A stretch of 64,000 nucleotides of DNA from Chrysopilus asiliformis (GCA_964034945.1 OZ035960.1:104926933-104990932), one strand, 5' to 3'; counted from the stretch's first letter, positions 11,175 through 22,200 are shown. Notes: generated by a model from the sequence alone, not told the origin. Numbers and translations: made by a program.

Positions 11175-12168
11175 CGACCACTCTTCCACACATATCGGCC
11201 GGAACGTTGGCAATTTCGCGTTCAATATTGTTCCTGAGCTCCTCTAACGTTGTTGGCTTGTTGGCATAAACCAACGACTTAACATAACTCCATAAAAAGA
11301 AATCCAACGGCGTTAAATCGCATGAGCGAGGTGGCCATTCGACCGGACCATCATTTCATTCATCATTTCATTTCATCATTTTCATTATCATTTCATCGGA
11401 CTCAGAATTTCGGTAGTAAGTTTTAATAATTTCCAAACGTTGCTCGTTCGTGAACTTCACCATGATAAAAATGTAAACCTTGACTGACGTTTTAGCATTG
11501 CCAGATCATAAAAATTTTTTATTAACTTTCATCCGTCCCTCAAAAAAAATCACACTAAAGTTCCTCGGGTCTTTTTTGACCCATAGAGATTTAGTGTATA
11601 CAAAAATCAAAAAACGAGTTTTTTTTATATTTTTCGAAATTTTTACAACATACAACAAGATATGATAACCCAAAAGATTTATATATTGTTCTAATGAACT
11701 CTCCCCGAAAATAGCGGTCAAAAAACTTCATACAAAAATTGAGAAATATGGCAGTTGAGTTTTTCCCAATTGACATCCAACAAAATCGGTTTCTTATATC
11801 CGAGAATTCACCCCGTTCGGTCAAAGATTTTAGATCCGTATTCTAGATATAGTTTACAAACACTAACTAATATAATATAATATGACTAAATTAAACATTT
11901 CTTATACGAATAACTGCCTTGGGTCATTTTAGACCCGAAGGTCTTTAGTGTGACTATTTTTGTAGCAGTGTAACGGGTAATCGGAAGTTGCCAAATTTTT
12001 GCATACTGCTAGTTTACAATAAATAAGGCAAAGTAAAAAAATTTCAGGCTCGTATTATAAATACTTTTAAAGGTACAAGGAAACTAATTTCTGTTTGGGT
12101 CAAATTAGACCCGAGGGACGGAAGAAGGTTAAAATACAAAATTGTTGTCCTTGTTGAAAGACCCTTTA
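11175..12168 (-). pseudogene. Deleted mariner-like copy 1, interrupted by a TTAA MITE
   Basis: On the minus strand 11179-11520 matches the decayed transposase tail of the copy at 29296-29816, such as the text for MVYANKP and the start MVKFTNEQ. The left inverted end is missing. The right end, with GTTGAAAGACCC, resumes at 12131 after a 603-bp insertion. There is no open frame, so this copy cannot move by itself. Confidence 0.75.
11526..12128. mobile_element. piggyBac-like MITE nested in the mariner copy (TTAA duplication)
   Basis: This 603-bp element lies between TTAA at 11522-11525 and 12129-12132. The ends are CTTTCATCCGTCCCTC and GAGGGACGGAAGAAGG, an inverted pair with three differences. 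A second inverted pair lies inside: CACACTAAAG...CCTCGGGTC near 11551 and GACCCGAAGG...CTTTAGTGTG near 11933. The sister mariner copy at 29772-29786 shows the site without the insert (TTTTTTATTAAAATAC). No coding sequence. Confidence 0.8.
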
Positions 12169-12299
12169 TATTGAACTTAAATAATTTTAATATTAATGTC
12201 TACAATATAATCAAAATTGAGAAATTGAACCAAAAAGAAATTGAAAATTTTTCTAATCCAGACTATTGGGTTAGAATATTGCATTGAATTACAGCATAA

Positions 12300-13038
12300 T
12301 AGCGAAAACACAATGACGCATCAAGGCGTGCGTAAGCTTTGACATTTCGACGCTTCAAAAGTAAAACCCATGGCTTACTATGGGACGATTCATAATGGCG
12401 CTTCGCCTTGACGCTTCAAAGCGCCCTGACGCTTGGAGTAGACCTACTTTCTACTTTCAGACGCGTTGACGCTTTGAAAGTTGAATGAAAATTGCGTATT
12501 GTGAGTGATTCTTGGAAAATGGTGGGGCAAATGATGCATTTATGGAACGATTAATTAAAAAAGAGAAAAATAATGAATATTTTTGCAATCTAAAATCGAA
12601 ATTGTGTGAAAATGTGGAATAACAAGACAAAAAATAAAGTAAAAATAATTCAAATATATTCGCCGATTATTCTAGTGACTTTAAAAGATGCTAAGGATCA
12701 TCGTGGCTTTTATTTAAATAACTTATTTTATAAAGAAGTCGTCCGCATCTCTTTCAATATTTATTTCTTGAATTCACCATCATCAATTGATGGTTTTAAT
12801 TCATGTGCTTTGTGTGGTACTCCTGCAACAAATTCTATGTCTTCCAAATGCTTTTTAATTCCCATAAACTCTTTATTTCCATTTTATTTGAAAAAAAAAA
12901 TAGTGAAGCGTGTAGTTCTTACGAAGCGTTATTAGGTTTTAGCACAGACGCTTCAAAGCGTTCAATTGTCAAAGCGTGCTTGGTGCGCTGAAATGTCAAA
13001 GCTTACGAACGCGTTCACGCGCCATTGTGTTTTCGCTA
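12300..13038. mobile_element. MITE or deletion derivative with TAA duplication (TAGCGAAAACACAATG ends)
   Basis: The ends TAGCGAAAACACAATG and CATTGTGTTTTCGCTA are exact inverse copies, flanked by TAA at 12297-12299 and 13039-13041. Just inside, GACGCTTCAAAG-type words and their inverses repeat. The middle has weak protein-like stretches on both strands (on plus, around FMERLIKKEKNNEYF) that could be remnants of a Harbinger MADF/Myb-like partner protein, but this is uncertain. Confidence 0.8.
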
Positions 13039-13370
13039 TAATGTCCAGCGTAATCCAATTTTAATTGGAATTTAATCCAAGATTTCTTTCCGTGTAGGAA
13101 AACAAAATTCAGTTGGTTATTTTTTCGAAAAATGGGTTTCAAAAACTACCAAAAAGACAATAAATTCAATCATTCGGATTGGGATTCATTTTACCACCAT
13201 GCTCCTACTCCTCCCACCGATCGGTCACTTTTAAATCGGAATATGTCAGGGATGGACTCTGAGGAATATCTGTGCCGAATTTCAGGACAACCGGTTCGGT
13301 GGTTTTCCCGCGAAAGAGTAACGTAGAGTAAAGTAGAGGAAAGTAGAGTAAAACCAAGCTTCGGATTCAT

Positions 13371-13418
13371 TTTACCCCCTCCCTCACCCCCCTCCCTCAC
13401 CCCCCCCCACCCACCTGA
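13371..13418 (-). other. C-rich tract, G-quadruplex-capable on the gene's sense strand
   Basis: On plus the sequence is runs of C separated by T or A. On minus, the strand that becomes pre-mRNA, this gives at least four closely spaced G runs of four or more. Confidence 0.6.
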
Positions 13419-13569
13419 CGGGCTACTTTCCAATAGGTTTATGTTGGAACCAGGCCTACACAGAAAATCCATGACATCCATTTCAGGACAATCGGCTAAG
13501 CCGTTTTTACGTGGAAATGGAACCGACAGACATCAACTCATTTTTACATTTTTTTACGTAGTGTAATTA

Positions 13570-14500
13570 AGTATGTATTGTATTCATGAAATATTTCGAC
13601 CTCGTAATTTTGTTTGAAAAATATTTCCCTACTACTCCTGAGTCGATAGGAGCATTGTTACAAAAATGTCTTTCTGTCTTCCAGTCTGTGGTACAAGATT
13701 TCTCAAAAACTAATAAAGCTAGAGCCATGAAATTTTACACACATATTTGTTCCTGGAATGGGACTGCCTTATCAACGTTTGGTGGAAATCCGGGAACTAA
13801 CGGTAACCAAAATGTCTGCTGTTTAAAAATCGCTATTTCGTTTTTTGATTATTTAATCCAAAACTACGCGTTTTTCAGTAGTCTTTCAGTAGTCTTCATG
13901 ACAAAAGTTGAAGGCAATGAAATTTCTTAGGCCTATGTTACACACGTCAACTTTAAGTGGTGACTTTTCTTAAGTATAGGCGAGAGAAGTGAGGGAAGCG
14001 GTGTCCCCTCACTTCTCTCGCCTATACTTAAGAAAAGTCGCCGCTTAAAGTTGCCGTGTGTAACATAGGCCTTACAATTTCGACTCTGACTAGAACTGTA
14101 TATCTCAGCCCGTTATCAAAATATACCGTTATTTAAAAAAAAAAATCAGTTTTTTGCGATTATCTCGAAAATTAGTGGGTTTTTTGCGGTTAATGTATCA
14201 GATCGATTGAAGAGAATAATGTTTGCCATAATTTTGTCTTTTGTAGCTATTAGAAAACTATTAGAAAACTCACATTGCTATTAAAAAACAGACAAGATTT
14301 TCAGTATCAAAATGTTTAAACTTTTTTTTAAACAAACAGATTTTTCATACATTAATTTCCAAGTGAAAAAATAAAAAACTATAAAACCCCGATCAAAATT
14401 TTTTAATCGAAATCAACAAAATTTTAAGCAACATCCTCAAAAGTGTGTGAAAATAAATGTTTGCCGATTTTGCAATTGTAACCTTTCTTGTGTTTAAATT
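13570..14500 (+). repeat. Dispersed repeat (family 3), split by a palindromic MITE
   Basis: The stretches around 13840-13926 and 14075-14190 align with the minus strand of 52600-52190, for example TTTTTCAGTAG, then ACAAAAGTTGAAGGCAATGA, then TATACCGTTATT and TCTCGAAAATTA. The 52 kb copy runs through the point where the 142-bp MITE sits here. Confidence 0.6.
13930..14071. mobile_element. 142-bp near-perfect palindromic MITE with TTA duplication
   Basis: The two 65-bp arms, starting GGCCTATGTTACACACG, differ at only about four positions and flank a loop of roughly 11 bases. TTA lies at 13927-13929 and 14072-14074. It is almost entirely inverted repeat, so it can extrude as a cruciform or fold as an RNA hairpin in the receptor pre-mRNA. 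Confidence 0.88.
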
Positions 14501-14716
14501 AAGCACGTGTATTTCACTTTAAAGACAAATTGGCACAATGTAGTCTTCGCCTTTACAACCCCAGAATGTCTCAGCCTTTATTGTGTGTAAACCAAAAAGT
14601 GTAAGACTAAAAAAAAAATCAATAGATATAAAATGTAATTCTATTTGTATACAATGTAACACTAAATCAATATGTTATACATTGAAAGTGTTAAAAAAAG
14701 TTAAATATCAACATAC

Positions 14717-14849
14717 CTTGAGTCTGGTAGCCAAAGTTCATGTGTATCTAATGTTGAAAGTTCGGTATCTGTAGATGCTGCTGAATGTGCGTGGTTGGGC
14801 GTTGACGGAAGGCTAGTCTTTAAAAGTCGTCTCCAGGTACATTTACGCT
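14717..14849 (-). CDS. 5-HT2A: 5-HT2-type serotonin receptor, short exon within intracellular loop 3
   Basis: A 133-bp exon with acceptor TTTTCTAG and donor CAAG|GTATGT. One base from the previous exon plus AG forms Glu, and the exon leaves two bases. It encodes about 44 residues reading ERKCTWRRLLK and then HSAASTDTELSTLDTHELWL, a block I associate with insect 5-HT2A loop 3. It has no ATG-led frame of useful length, so it would be missed without splice reasoning. Confidence 0.9.
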
Positions 14850-15609
14850 CTAGAAAATTAATAATTTTCCCTTTTGAAATAAAATTAATCTTTTCACATG
14901 TTTTCGTAATTAAATGAGTTTCGTTTTTGTTTATCCAACATTAACAGTAATTTGTTTATCCTAAATACATAAACATCACATGATATAAGAAAGTACTTAT
15001 CGTATTGTATGAGAAACATAGTTAGATACACATAAAAGTTAAACATTGTTTGATTTTGATGGTTTAATGTTTGACATAAACTTGAAACAGTGCAACATGT
15101 CAAACTTTCTTCAACAAAGTTAAATTTTAGCATATAAGAATAACGGTGTGTGTTTTTTTTCTATTTTGTTAATAATGTTTTTATTTATAGAATTGTTTAC
15201 CGTATACCAAGTGAATGGCTTAAATTAATCTGTTTTATGGCTACGAAGATTAAAAGTTTTAATTTAAAACTTCCGGAAAACATATTTTTGTTTTGAACAA
15301 AGCTTTAAGTAATTACATTTTGTTGTTAAAATTGAAATAAATTATGCTTTTGAAATGGTGTTTATTTGATTATTTTTTATTCAATTTCGTTGATGATATT
15401 AAAGTTTATGTCTTAAATTAAAACTCTGAAACGTTGGCGGCAAAACTAAAGATTCCTCTACATTTTTGCCTTTTACCATACATAAATCGATATCTTTTAT
15501 CGAGATATTTTAGGTTAGAGATGTCCCATTAAGATGTGTTGAATTACCACTACTCGCAATTGTTATTGTACACAAAAGCAAAATTGAGAGAATGGCGCAC
15601 TCACGTTCT

Positions 15610-15669
15610 CAGTGGCAAGCTGATGTCATATGCACTGTGTTCAATGCGTATGACATCACCTTGCCACTG
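15610..15669. repeat. 60-bp hairpin
   Basis: CAGTGGCAAG, then TGATGTCATATGC, a short loop, then GCGTATGACATCACCTTGCCACTG fold back on each other with few mismatches. It may be a tiny MITE or a pre-miRNA-like fold. No flanking duplication was seen. Confidence 0.55.
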
Positions 15670-15975
15670 AAATTTTTAACAAAATCTTTATTTCAAATAA
15701 ACTTTCGACATTTTTAATATTTTTTACTTTTCCTTCTTATTTTATTAGTTGCTCTCACGAATATCGAGAGAAAAGAGTCCATCCGGCCAGTGCTCTGGAA
15801 TAGAACTGCAAAGCATAATAATAGCGCTCAAAATTATTTTTTTCTTGCAATTGTAATCACATTTCAAATGCTGCAAATTTTCTATTATTGTCTACAATAC
15901 CTAGAAATTGTTTTTCCCAATATCAATCAGGGTATTAGCGCTTCATTATTGAAAATAAAACATGAAAGATACTTA

Positions 15976-16631
15976 TAGCCCTATTATGGAAGTCGCGCGA
16001 CTCGTCGTACTGCGGCAAATCTGCCACTGCGGACTGTTTTGGTATTACACTAGTCCGCAAGACCTGTTTTTCAAGCAATTTCAAGTCCGCATCTATTTGG
16101 CTGCGGACTCACCGTTTCCACTGACATTTCGAGGTTATGAGAAAAAGAGACTGTGTAAGTAAATGATTTTTTCTTTTTTATATATTTATAATTAACATGT
16201 TTTTTTATATATAGATAAGGCAATGAAGCAAACCACTCAAAGACAATTCAAAACTCTGATCGAGGAAATGGAGAAGGTCCCTGAAATCGCCAGTGGGTTC
16301 CCGACAGGGAAAACAAAACAGGAGGTGAATGATTTCTGGGAGCATCTCTAACTGATTTTCTTATACTTTCCATATCAGTGTTGTTATTATCATTAAAGGA
16401 AAAAAGTGCTACACTTGGAAACATTGCTATATTTTTGAAAAATAAATAAAATCTTTGACGACTGAAACGAATCTTTCTCACGTTTGACAGTTCAACGCGA
16501 ACCAACGCATATGATCGCAGCGAGTCTAGTCCGCAAACGGCATGCGGACTTATATAATACCAAATGACTGTGGAACGGACTTGACAGTCGCTGCGGACTG
16601 ACGAGTCCGCACGACTTACATAATAGGGCTA
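15976..16631 (+). mobile_element. Harbinger-like deletion derivative with Myb/SANT-like remnant
   Basis: Inverted ends TAGCCCTATTATGGAAGTCG and the inverse of TAGCCCTATTATGTAAGTCG. Inside on plus, after an ATATATAG acceptor-like site (about 16214), a frame from about 16219 to 16351 reads AMKQTTQRQFKTLIEEMEKV, then FPTGKTKQEVNDFWEHL. This resembles the N-terminus of the Myb/SANT-like DNA-binding partner proteins of PIF/Harbinger transposons (Gln/aromatic spacing, FPTG, Trp). It ends early, so the protein is not complete. A clear target duplication is not visible. Confidence 0.6.
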
Positions 16632-16798
16632 CAAGTTCATGATGTGAATTTTTGTACCTCACTGTACATCAGTCTACCAGAGGAAAAAAGCGACACACAA
16701 CCTCTCGCATCAACAGCAGAAATGCTATTGAGTGAATGAAGTGTCTGACTCATAGAATTCGCTCAATTTTCGTCCGCTGTTTGATAAAGCCTTGATAA

Positions 16799-17009
16799 AG
16801 CCTAAACCTCGTGGGTGCGGCACCCACACGGCGAAAGTAAAAACTACGCATTTATATGAGTAAATGTATAATTGCGCGTTGCTTAGACGCGTTGCCGCGT
16901 CCGTGCCGCGTAGAGTAGGCTCAGTCTCTACTTTTAGACGCGGTGACAACTACTAGATGCCAGAACTAAATAATGCCGCACGCACGCACGCGTAATTGTG
17001 GTGTAAGCT
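16799..17009 (-). mobile_element. AGCCTAAACC MITE, short copy, uninterrupted
   Basis: It matches the element at 52907-53284 in the opposite orientation (TTTATATGAGTAAATGTATA, GCCGCGTAGAGTAGGCTCAG). Ends are AGCCTAAACC and GGTGTAAGCT. Flanks are TAA on the left and TTA on the right, a one-base mismatch. It keeps the sequence TTTTAGACGCGGTGAC without the 160-bp insert found in the other copy. Confidence 0.75.
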
Positions 17010-17102
17010 TTATTGTACAAGTTTTTACTATACATAACTTAAAATGTGACAGTATTGGTCATATTTGCGTAAAATGCTGTGTCGCTATCGATGAAAATGT
17101 TA

Positions 17103-17568
17103 AGGCTGATTTACAATGAAGCAGCAACGCCAACAGCAACAGCAACGTCGACGTAAAGAACGACGGCAAAAAGAGAAATGCTGTCGGATGAATTACAATG
17201 AAGCAGCAACAGCAACAGCAAAAATTGACGTTCCCGAATTGTTAGAAGTTTTTTGGGCATTAATCTTTCTTTCATGATTACCTAAATTAAATTTTTATTA
17301 ATTAACAATCTTAAACTTCATTTTAAGCACAAAATTCGCCACCAAATTCGTTCCTAAAATGTCAATCACATGTATACATAAACAACAAAAACCAGCTATC
17401 AACGTTGCTGCTTAGCGTTGCTGCTCAAATTTAGGATTACAAATGAATCGGCAGCAAAATATCTTTCTGAAAATCTGACGTCAAAGAGTCGATTCTCGGC
17501 CAATCAAAACACTTTCTCCGTGACGTTGCTGTTGCTGTTGGCGTTGCTGCTTCATTGTAAATCAGCTT
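17103..17568. mobile_element. MITE with TTA duplication and CAGCAA-rich ends
   Basis: Ends of about 45 bp, starting AGGCTGATTTACAATGAAGC, are inverted with one or two changes. TTA flanks at 17100-17102 and 17569-17571. The inverted ends carry GCAACAGCAACAG repeats, and a second internal copy of AATTACAATGAAGCAGCAAC sits near 17190. No coding remnant recognised. Confidence 0.82.
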
Positions 17569-17663
17569 TTAGTGAGTCACAGATGGACGGTTCTGTTTTA
17601 GATTTTGTAAAAAAATTACTTTTTTATACAATATAAACAAAAAATTTAAGTCGTCGGATTATA

Positions 17664-18964
17664 CAGGGTGCGCCATCTATTCCTCCGGTATGTAAACATT
17701 CAATAACTTCGCCATTTGTCAACCGATTTGCTTTCCTAGACACGTTTTGGAAACGTCAAACCAGTACAATTTTAACCATGAACCGCTTCACACCGAAAGA
17801 ACGCGCCGAAATAGTGACGATGTACATTGAAAATAGTCCTTCAATTGTGCTAACTCAACGTGCATATCGTGCAAAATATCGTGGCAAAAAAGCGCCTACC
17901 GACAAAACAATTCGGGCGCTGGGTAAAAATTTCTTTGAGCACGGAACAGTAGGCAATCTAACCTATAATCATCCACGCCCAAGACGTTCCAATGAAATTA
18001 TTGAAGCCGTGAGAGAGAGTGTTGCCCAGGACCCAAATGTCTCGTATCGCCACCGAACTCAGCGGTTGAAAATGAGTGGAACCACGTTGCGGCGCATTTT
18101 AAAGGACGATCTCCATTTGTTTCCTTACAAAATACAACTAACTCAAAGAATATTGGCAACAGACAAGTCGCGTCGTATAGAATACGGCAAATTAGTCGGC
18201 CGAATGTTGGAAACAATGCCGGACTTTTGGATGCAAGTTTTAATGACCGACGAGGCACATTTCACTCTCTCTGGCGGTGTTAATAAACAAAATTGCCGCA
18301 TTTGGGCGACAGAAAATCCTCACGAGATTCATGAAATACCATTGCATGATCGAAAAGTGACTGTTTGGGCCGGCGTGTGCGCAAAAACCATCATTGGGCC
18401 ATTTTTCTTCAATGAAGGTGAAACAGTTAATGGTAATCGATATCGGTGGATGTTGGCACATTTTGTGTGTCCGAAAATGCGTGAAAAAGGTCTGACTGAC
18501 TTCTGGTTTCAGCAAGACGGGGCGCCATGCCACACAGCGGACCAAACAATACGATTTTTGCAACAAAAATTCCCTAGACGTGTGATATCGAAAAGAGGCG
18601 ATATTGACTGGCCACCAAGATCCCCTGATTTAACCCCCCCAGACTTCTTTTTGTGGGGTTATTTGAAGAGTAAAGTTTACGCCAGCAACCCGAAGACCAT
18701 TGACGAGCTCAAGACCAATATTCGTGCCGAAATAGCTGCCATACCGACGGAGATGCTCGAAGAAGTGATGGAAAATGCCCGAAAAAGAGCACAGTTTGCG
18801 GTGGCCAATAAAGGTGGTCATTTGATCGATGTTGTTTTCAAAAAGTAGTCCACATAAATTGTAAAGGATTGAACTAAATAAAAAAACACCATTTTTTGCA
18901 ATCTATTGTTTCTTTCAAAAGTTATTCAACATTCTCATACCGGAGGAATAGATGGCGCACCCTG
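17664..18964 (+). mobile_element. Complete Tc1/mariner-superfamily transposon, 1,301 bp
   Basis: The terminal inverted repeats are 29 bp and identical (CAGGGTGCGCCATCTATTCC and on to GGTATG), with a looser similarity continuing about 18 bp inward (AACATTCAATAACTT and its inverse). TA flanks at 17662-17663 and 18965-18966. One intact transposase gene fills it. Perfect ends and an open frame point to recent arrival. It is antisense to the receptor gene, within its 16-kb intron. Confidence 0.95.
17778..18848 (+). CDS. mariner-like transposase (DDD), 356 aa, intact
   Basis: Cut-and-paste transposase of the IS630/Tc1/mariner superfamily. Residues 1-115 form the helix-turn-helix DNA-binding region (RFTPKERAEIV, LTQRAYRAKY, SGTTLRRIL). 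The catalytic domain follows: D158 in MTDEAHF, D247 in QQDGAPCHT and D284 in SPDLTPPDFF. There are 36 residues between the second and third Asp, so it is not a classic DD34D mariner. NKQNCRIW and WAGV are typical of a group widespread in insects. The Met start is preceded by TTAACC, and the stop is about 87 bp before the right inverted repeat. No stop or frameshift, so it could be active. Confidence 0.95.
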   Translation: MNRFTPKERAEIVTMYIENSPSIVLTQRAYRAKYRGKKAPTDKTIRALGKNFFEHGTVGNLTYNHPRPRRSNEIIEAVRESVAQDPNVSYRHRTQRLKMSGTTLRRILKDDLHLFPYKIQLTQRILATDKSRRIEYGKLVGRMLETMPDFWMQVLMTDEAHFTLSGGVNKQNCRIWATENPHEIHEIPLHDRKVTVWAGVCAKTIIGPFFFNEGETVNGNRYRWMLAHFVCPKMREKGLTDFWFQQDGAPCHTADQTIRFLQQKFPRRVISKRGDIDWPPRSPDLTPPDFFLWGYLKSKVYASNPKTIDELKTNIRAEIAAIPTEMLEEVMENARKRAQFAVANKGGHLIDVVFKK

Positions 18965-19028
18965 TAGTTTACTCGTAAATTGCGCAAAAACGTAGATATT
19001 ATATAAGAAAGTCATCTGCCAGTCACAT

Positions 19029-19243
19029 CAGATATTTTTTAACCTTTTTGGACCACCAAAACATTGCAAGTTTCAGCCCGATCGGAGTCAAAAAATTTTT
19101 TTGAAAAAAAACGCCCAAAATTGCAGTGGTTAGTCCATCATTTATTGCGATTTTTTTCAAAAAATAGATTTCGCTGAAACTTGGTGTAAAGGGTAATGGA
19201 GGGTCGCTGATCACGAATCCGTTGTCCGAAATGGTGCTAGCTC
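19029..19243. mobile_element. Diverged fold-back copy at the head of the satellite array
   Basis: It has the same central words as the satellite unit (ATTGCAGTGGTTAGTCCAT) between GCAAGTTTCAGC and CGCTGAAACTTG. Its right arm, GGGTCGCTGATCACGAATCC then GTTGTCC, is nearly the exact inverse of the left arm of the first satellite unit. A 15-bp inverted piece of the linker joins the two. Confidence 0.7.
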
Positions 19244-22200
19244 AAAATGGACAACGGATTTGTGATCAGCGACCCCCCATTACCCTCTACAACAAGTTTC
19301 AGCGAAATTTTTTTTTTGAAAAAAATCGCAAAAAATTGCAGTGGTTAGTCCATGATTTTTTGATGGCAAAAAATGCTTTTCTTATTTTTTGTCTGACCGC
19401 GCTGAAACTTGCCATATAGGGGTTTTGGGGAGCGAGAAATCAGAATCCGTCGTCCATTTTGAGCTAGCACCATTTCTTGAGGCGATCCCTAGGCGCCCTG
19501 GCCAAACCGTGCGAGCTATCGAAAAATGGACAACGGATTTGTGATCAGCGACCCCCCATTACCCTCTACAACAAGTTTCAGCGAAATTTTTTTTTTGAAA
19601 AAAATCGCAAAAAATTGCAGTGGTTAGTCCATGATTTTTTGATGGCAAAAAATGCTTTTTTCTTATTTTTTGTCTGACCGCGCTGAAACTTGCCATATAG
19701 GGGTTTTGGGGAGCGAGAAATCAGAATCCGTTGTCCATTTTGAGCTAGCACCATTTCTTGAGGCGATCCCTAGGCGCCCTGGCCAAACCGTGCGAGCTAT
19801 CGAAAAATGGACAACGGATTTGTGATCAGCGACCCCCCATTACCCTCTACAACAAGTTTCAGCGAAATTTTTTTTTTGAAAAAAATCGCAAAAAATTGCA
19901 GTGGTTAGTCCATGATTTTTTGATGGCAAAAAATGCTTTTTTCTTATTTTTTGTCTGACCGCGCTGAAACTTGCCATATAGGGGTTTTGGGGAGCGAGAA
20001 ATCAGAATCCGTTGTCCATTTTGAGCTAGCACCATTTCTTGAGGCGATCCCTAGGCGCCCTGGCCAAACCGTGCGAGCTATCGAAAAATGGACAACGGAT
20101 TTGTGATCAGCGACCCCCCATTACCCTCTACAACAAGTTTCAGCGAAATTTTTTTTTTGAAAAAAATCGCAAAAAATTGCAGTGGTTAGTCCATGATTTT
20201 TTGATGGCAAAAAATGCTTTTTTCTTATTTTTTGTCTGACCGCGCTGAAACTTGCCATATAGGGGTTTTGGGGAGCGAGAAATCAGAATCCGTTGTCCAT
20301 TTTGAGCTAGCACCATTTCTTGAGGCGATCCCTAGGCGCCCTGGCCAAACCGTGCGAGCTATCGAAAAATGGACAACGGATTTGTGATCAGCGACCCCCC
20401 ATTACCCTCTACAACAAGTTTCAGCGAAATTTTTTTTTTGAAAAAAATCGCAAAAAATTGCAGTGGTTAGTCCATGATTTTTTGATGGCAAAAAATGCTT
20501 TTTTCTTATTTTTTGTCTGACCGCGCTGAAACTTGCCATATAGGGGTTTTGGGGAGCGAGAAATCAGAATCCGTTGTCCATTTTGAGCTAGCACCATTTC
20601 TTGAGGCGATCCCTAGGCGCCCTGGCCAAACCGTGCGAGCTATCGAAAAATGGACAACGGATTTGTGATCAGCGACCCCCCATTACCCTCTACAACAAGT
20701 TTCAGCGAAATTTTTTTTTTGAAAAAAATCGCAAAAAATTGCAGTGGTTAGTCCATGATTTTTTGATGGCAAAAAATGCTTTTTTCTTATTTTTTGTCTG
20801 ACCGCGCTGAAACTTGCCATATAGGGGTTTTGGGGAGCGAGAAATCAGAATCCGTTGTCCATTTTGAGCTAGCACCATTTCTTGAGGCGATCCCTAGGCG
20901 CCCTGGCCAAACCGTGCGAGCTATCGAAAAATGGACAACGGATTTGTGATCAGCGACCCCCCATTACCCTCTACAACAAGTTTCAGCGAATTTTTTTTTT
21001 TGAAAAAAATCGCAAAAAATTGCAGTGGTTAGTCCATGATTTTTTGATGGCAAAAAATGCTTTTTTCTTATTTTTTGTCTGACCGCGCTGAAACTTGCCA
21101 TATAGGGGTTTTGGGGAGCGAGAAATCAGAATCCGTTGTCCATTTTGAGCTAGCACCATTTCTTGAGGCGATCCCTAGGCGCCCTGGCCAAACCGTGCGA
21201 GCTATCGAAAAATGGACAACGGATTTGTGATCAGCGACCCCCCATTACCCTCTACAACAAGTTTCAGCGAAATTTTTTTTTTGAAAAAAATCGCAAAAAA
21301 TTGCAGTGGTTAGTCCATGATTTTTTGATGGCAAAAAATGCTTTTTTCTTATTTTTTGTCTGACCGCGCTGAAACTTGCCATATAGGGGTTTTGGGGAGC
21401 GAGAAATCAGAATCCGTTGTCCATTTTGAGCTAGCACCATTTCTTGAGGCGATCCCTAGGCGCCCTGGCCAAACCGTGCGAGCTATCGAAAAATGGACAA
21501 CGGATTTGTGATCAGCGACCCCCCATTACCCTCTACAACAAGTTTCAGCGAAATTTTTTTTTTGAAAAAAATCGCAAAAAATTGCAGTGGTTAGTCCATG
21601 ATTTTTTGATGGCAAAAAATGCTTTTTTCTTATTTTTTGTCTGACCGCGCTGAAACTTGCCATATAGGGGTTTTGGGGAGCGAGAAATCAGAATCCGTTG
21701 TCCATTTTGAGCTAGCACCATTTCTTGAGGCGATCCCTAGGCGCCCTGGCCAAACCGTGCGAGCTATCGAAAAATGGACAACGGATTTGTGATCAGCGAC
21801 CCCCCATTACCCTCTACAACAAGTTTCAGCGAAATTTTTTTTTTGAAAAAAATCGCAAAAAATTGCAGTGGTTATAGTCCATGATTTTTTGATGGCAAAA
21901 AATGCTTTTTTCTTATTTTTTGTCTGACCGCGCTGAAACTTGCCATATAGGGGTTTTGGGGAGCGAGAAATCAGAATCCGTTGTCCATTTTGAGCTAGCA
22001 CCATTTCTTGAGGCGATCCCTAGGCGCCCTGGCCAAACCGTGCGAGCTATCGAAAAATGGACAACGGATTTGTGATCAGCGACCCCCCATTACCCTCTAC
22101 AACAAGTTTCAGCGAAATTTTTTTTTTGAAAAAAATCGCAAAAAATTGCAGTGGTGTTAGTCCATGATTTTTTGATGGCAAAAAATGTTTTTTTCTTATT

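Larger units (their letters stand above)
10731..14716 (-). other. 5-HT2A: Intron of the receptor gene, 3,986 bp, filled with transposon debris
   Basis: Between exons 10545-10730 and 14717-14849. It holds a pogo-like fragment, a deleted mariner with a nested TTAA MITE, a TAA-flanked MITE, a C-rich tract and a dispersed repeat split by a palindromic MITE. No other gene seen. Confidence 0.85.

Noticed and set aside
17998..18821. Minus-strand frames inside the mariner transposase
   Set aside because: Antisense shadows of the 356-aa transposase.
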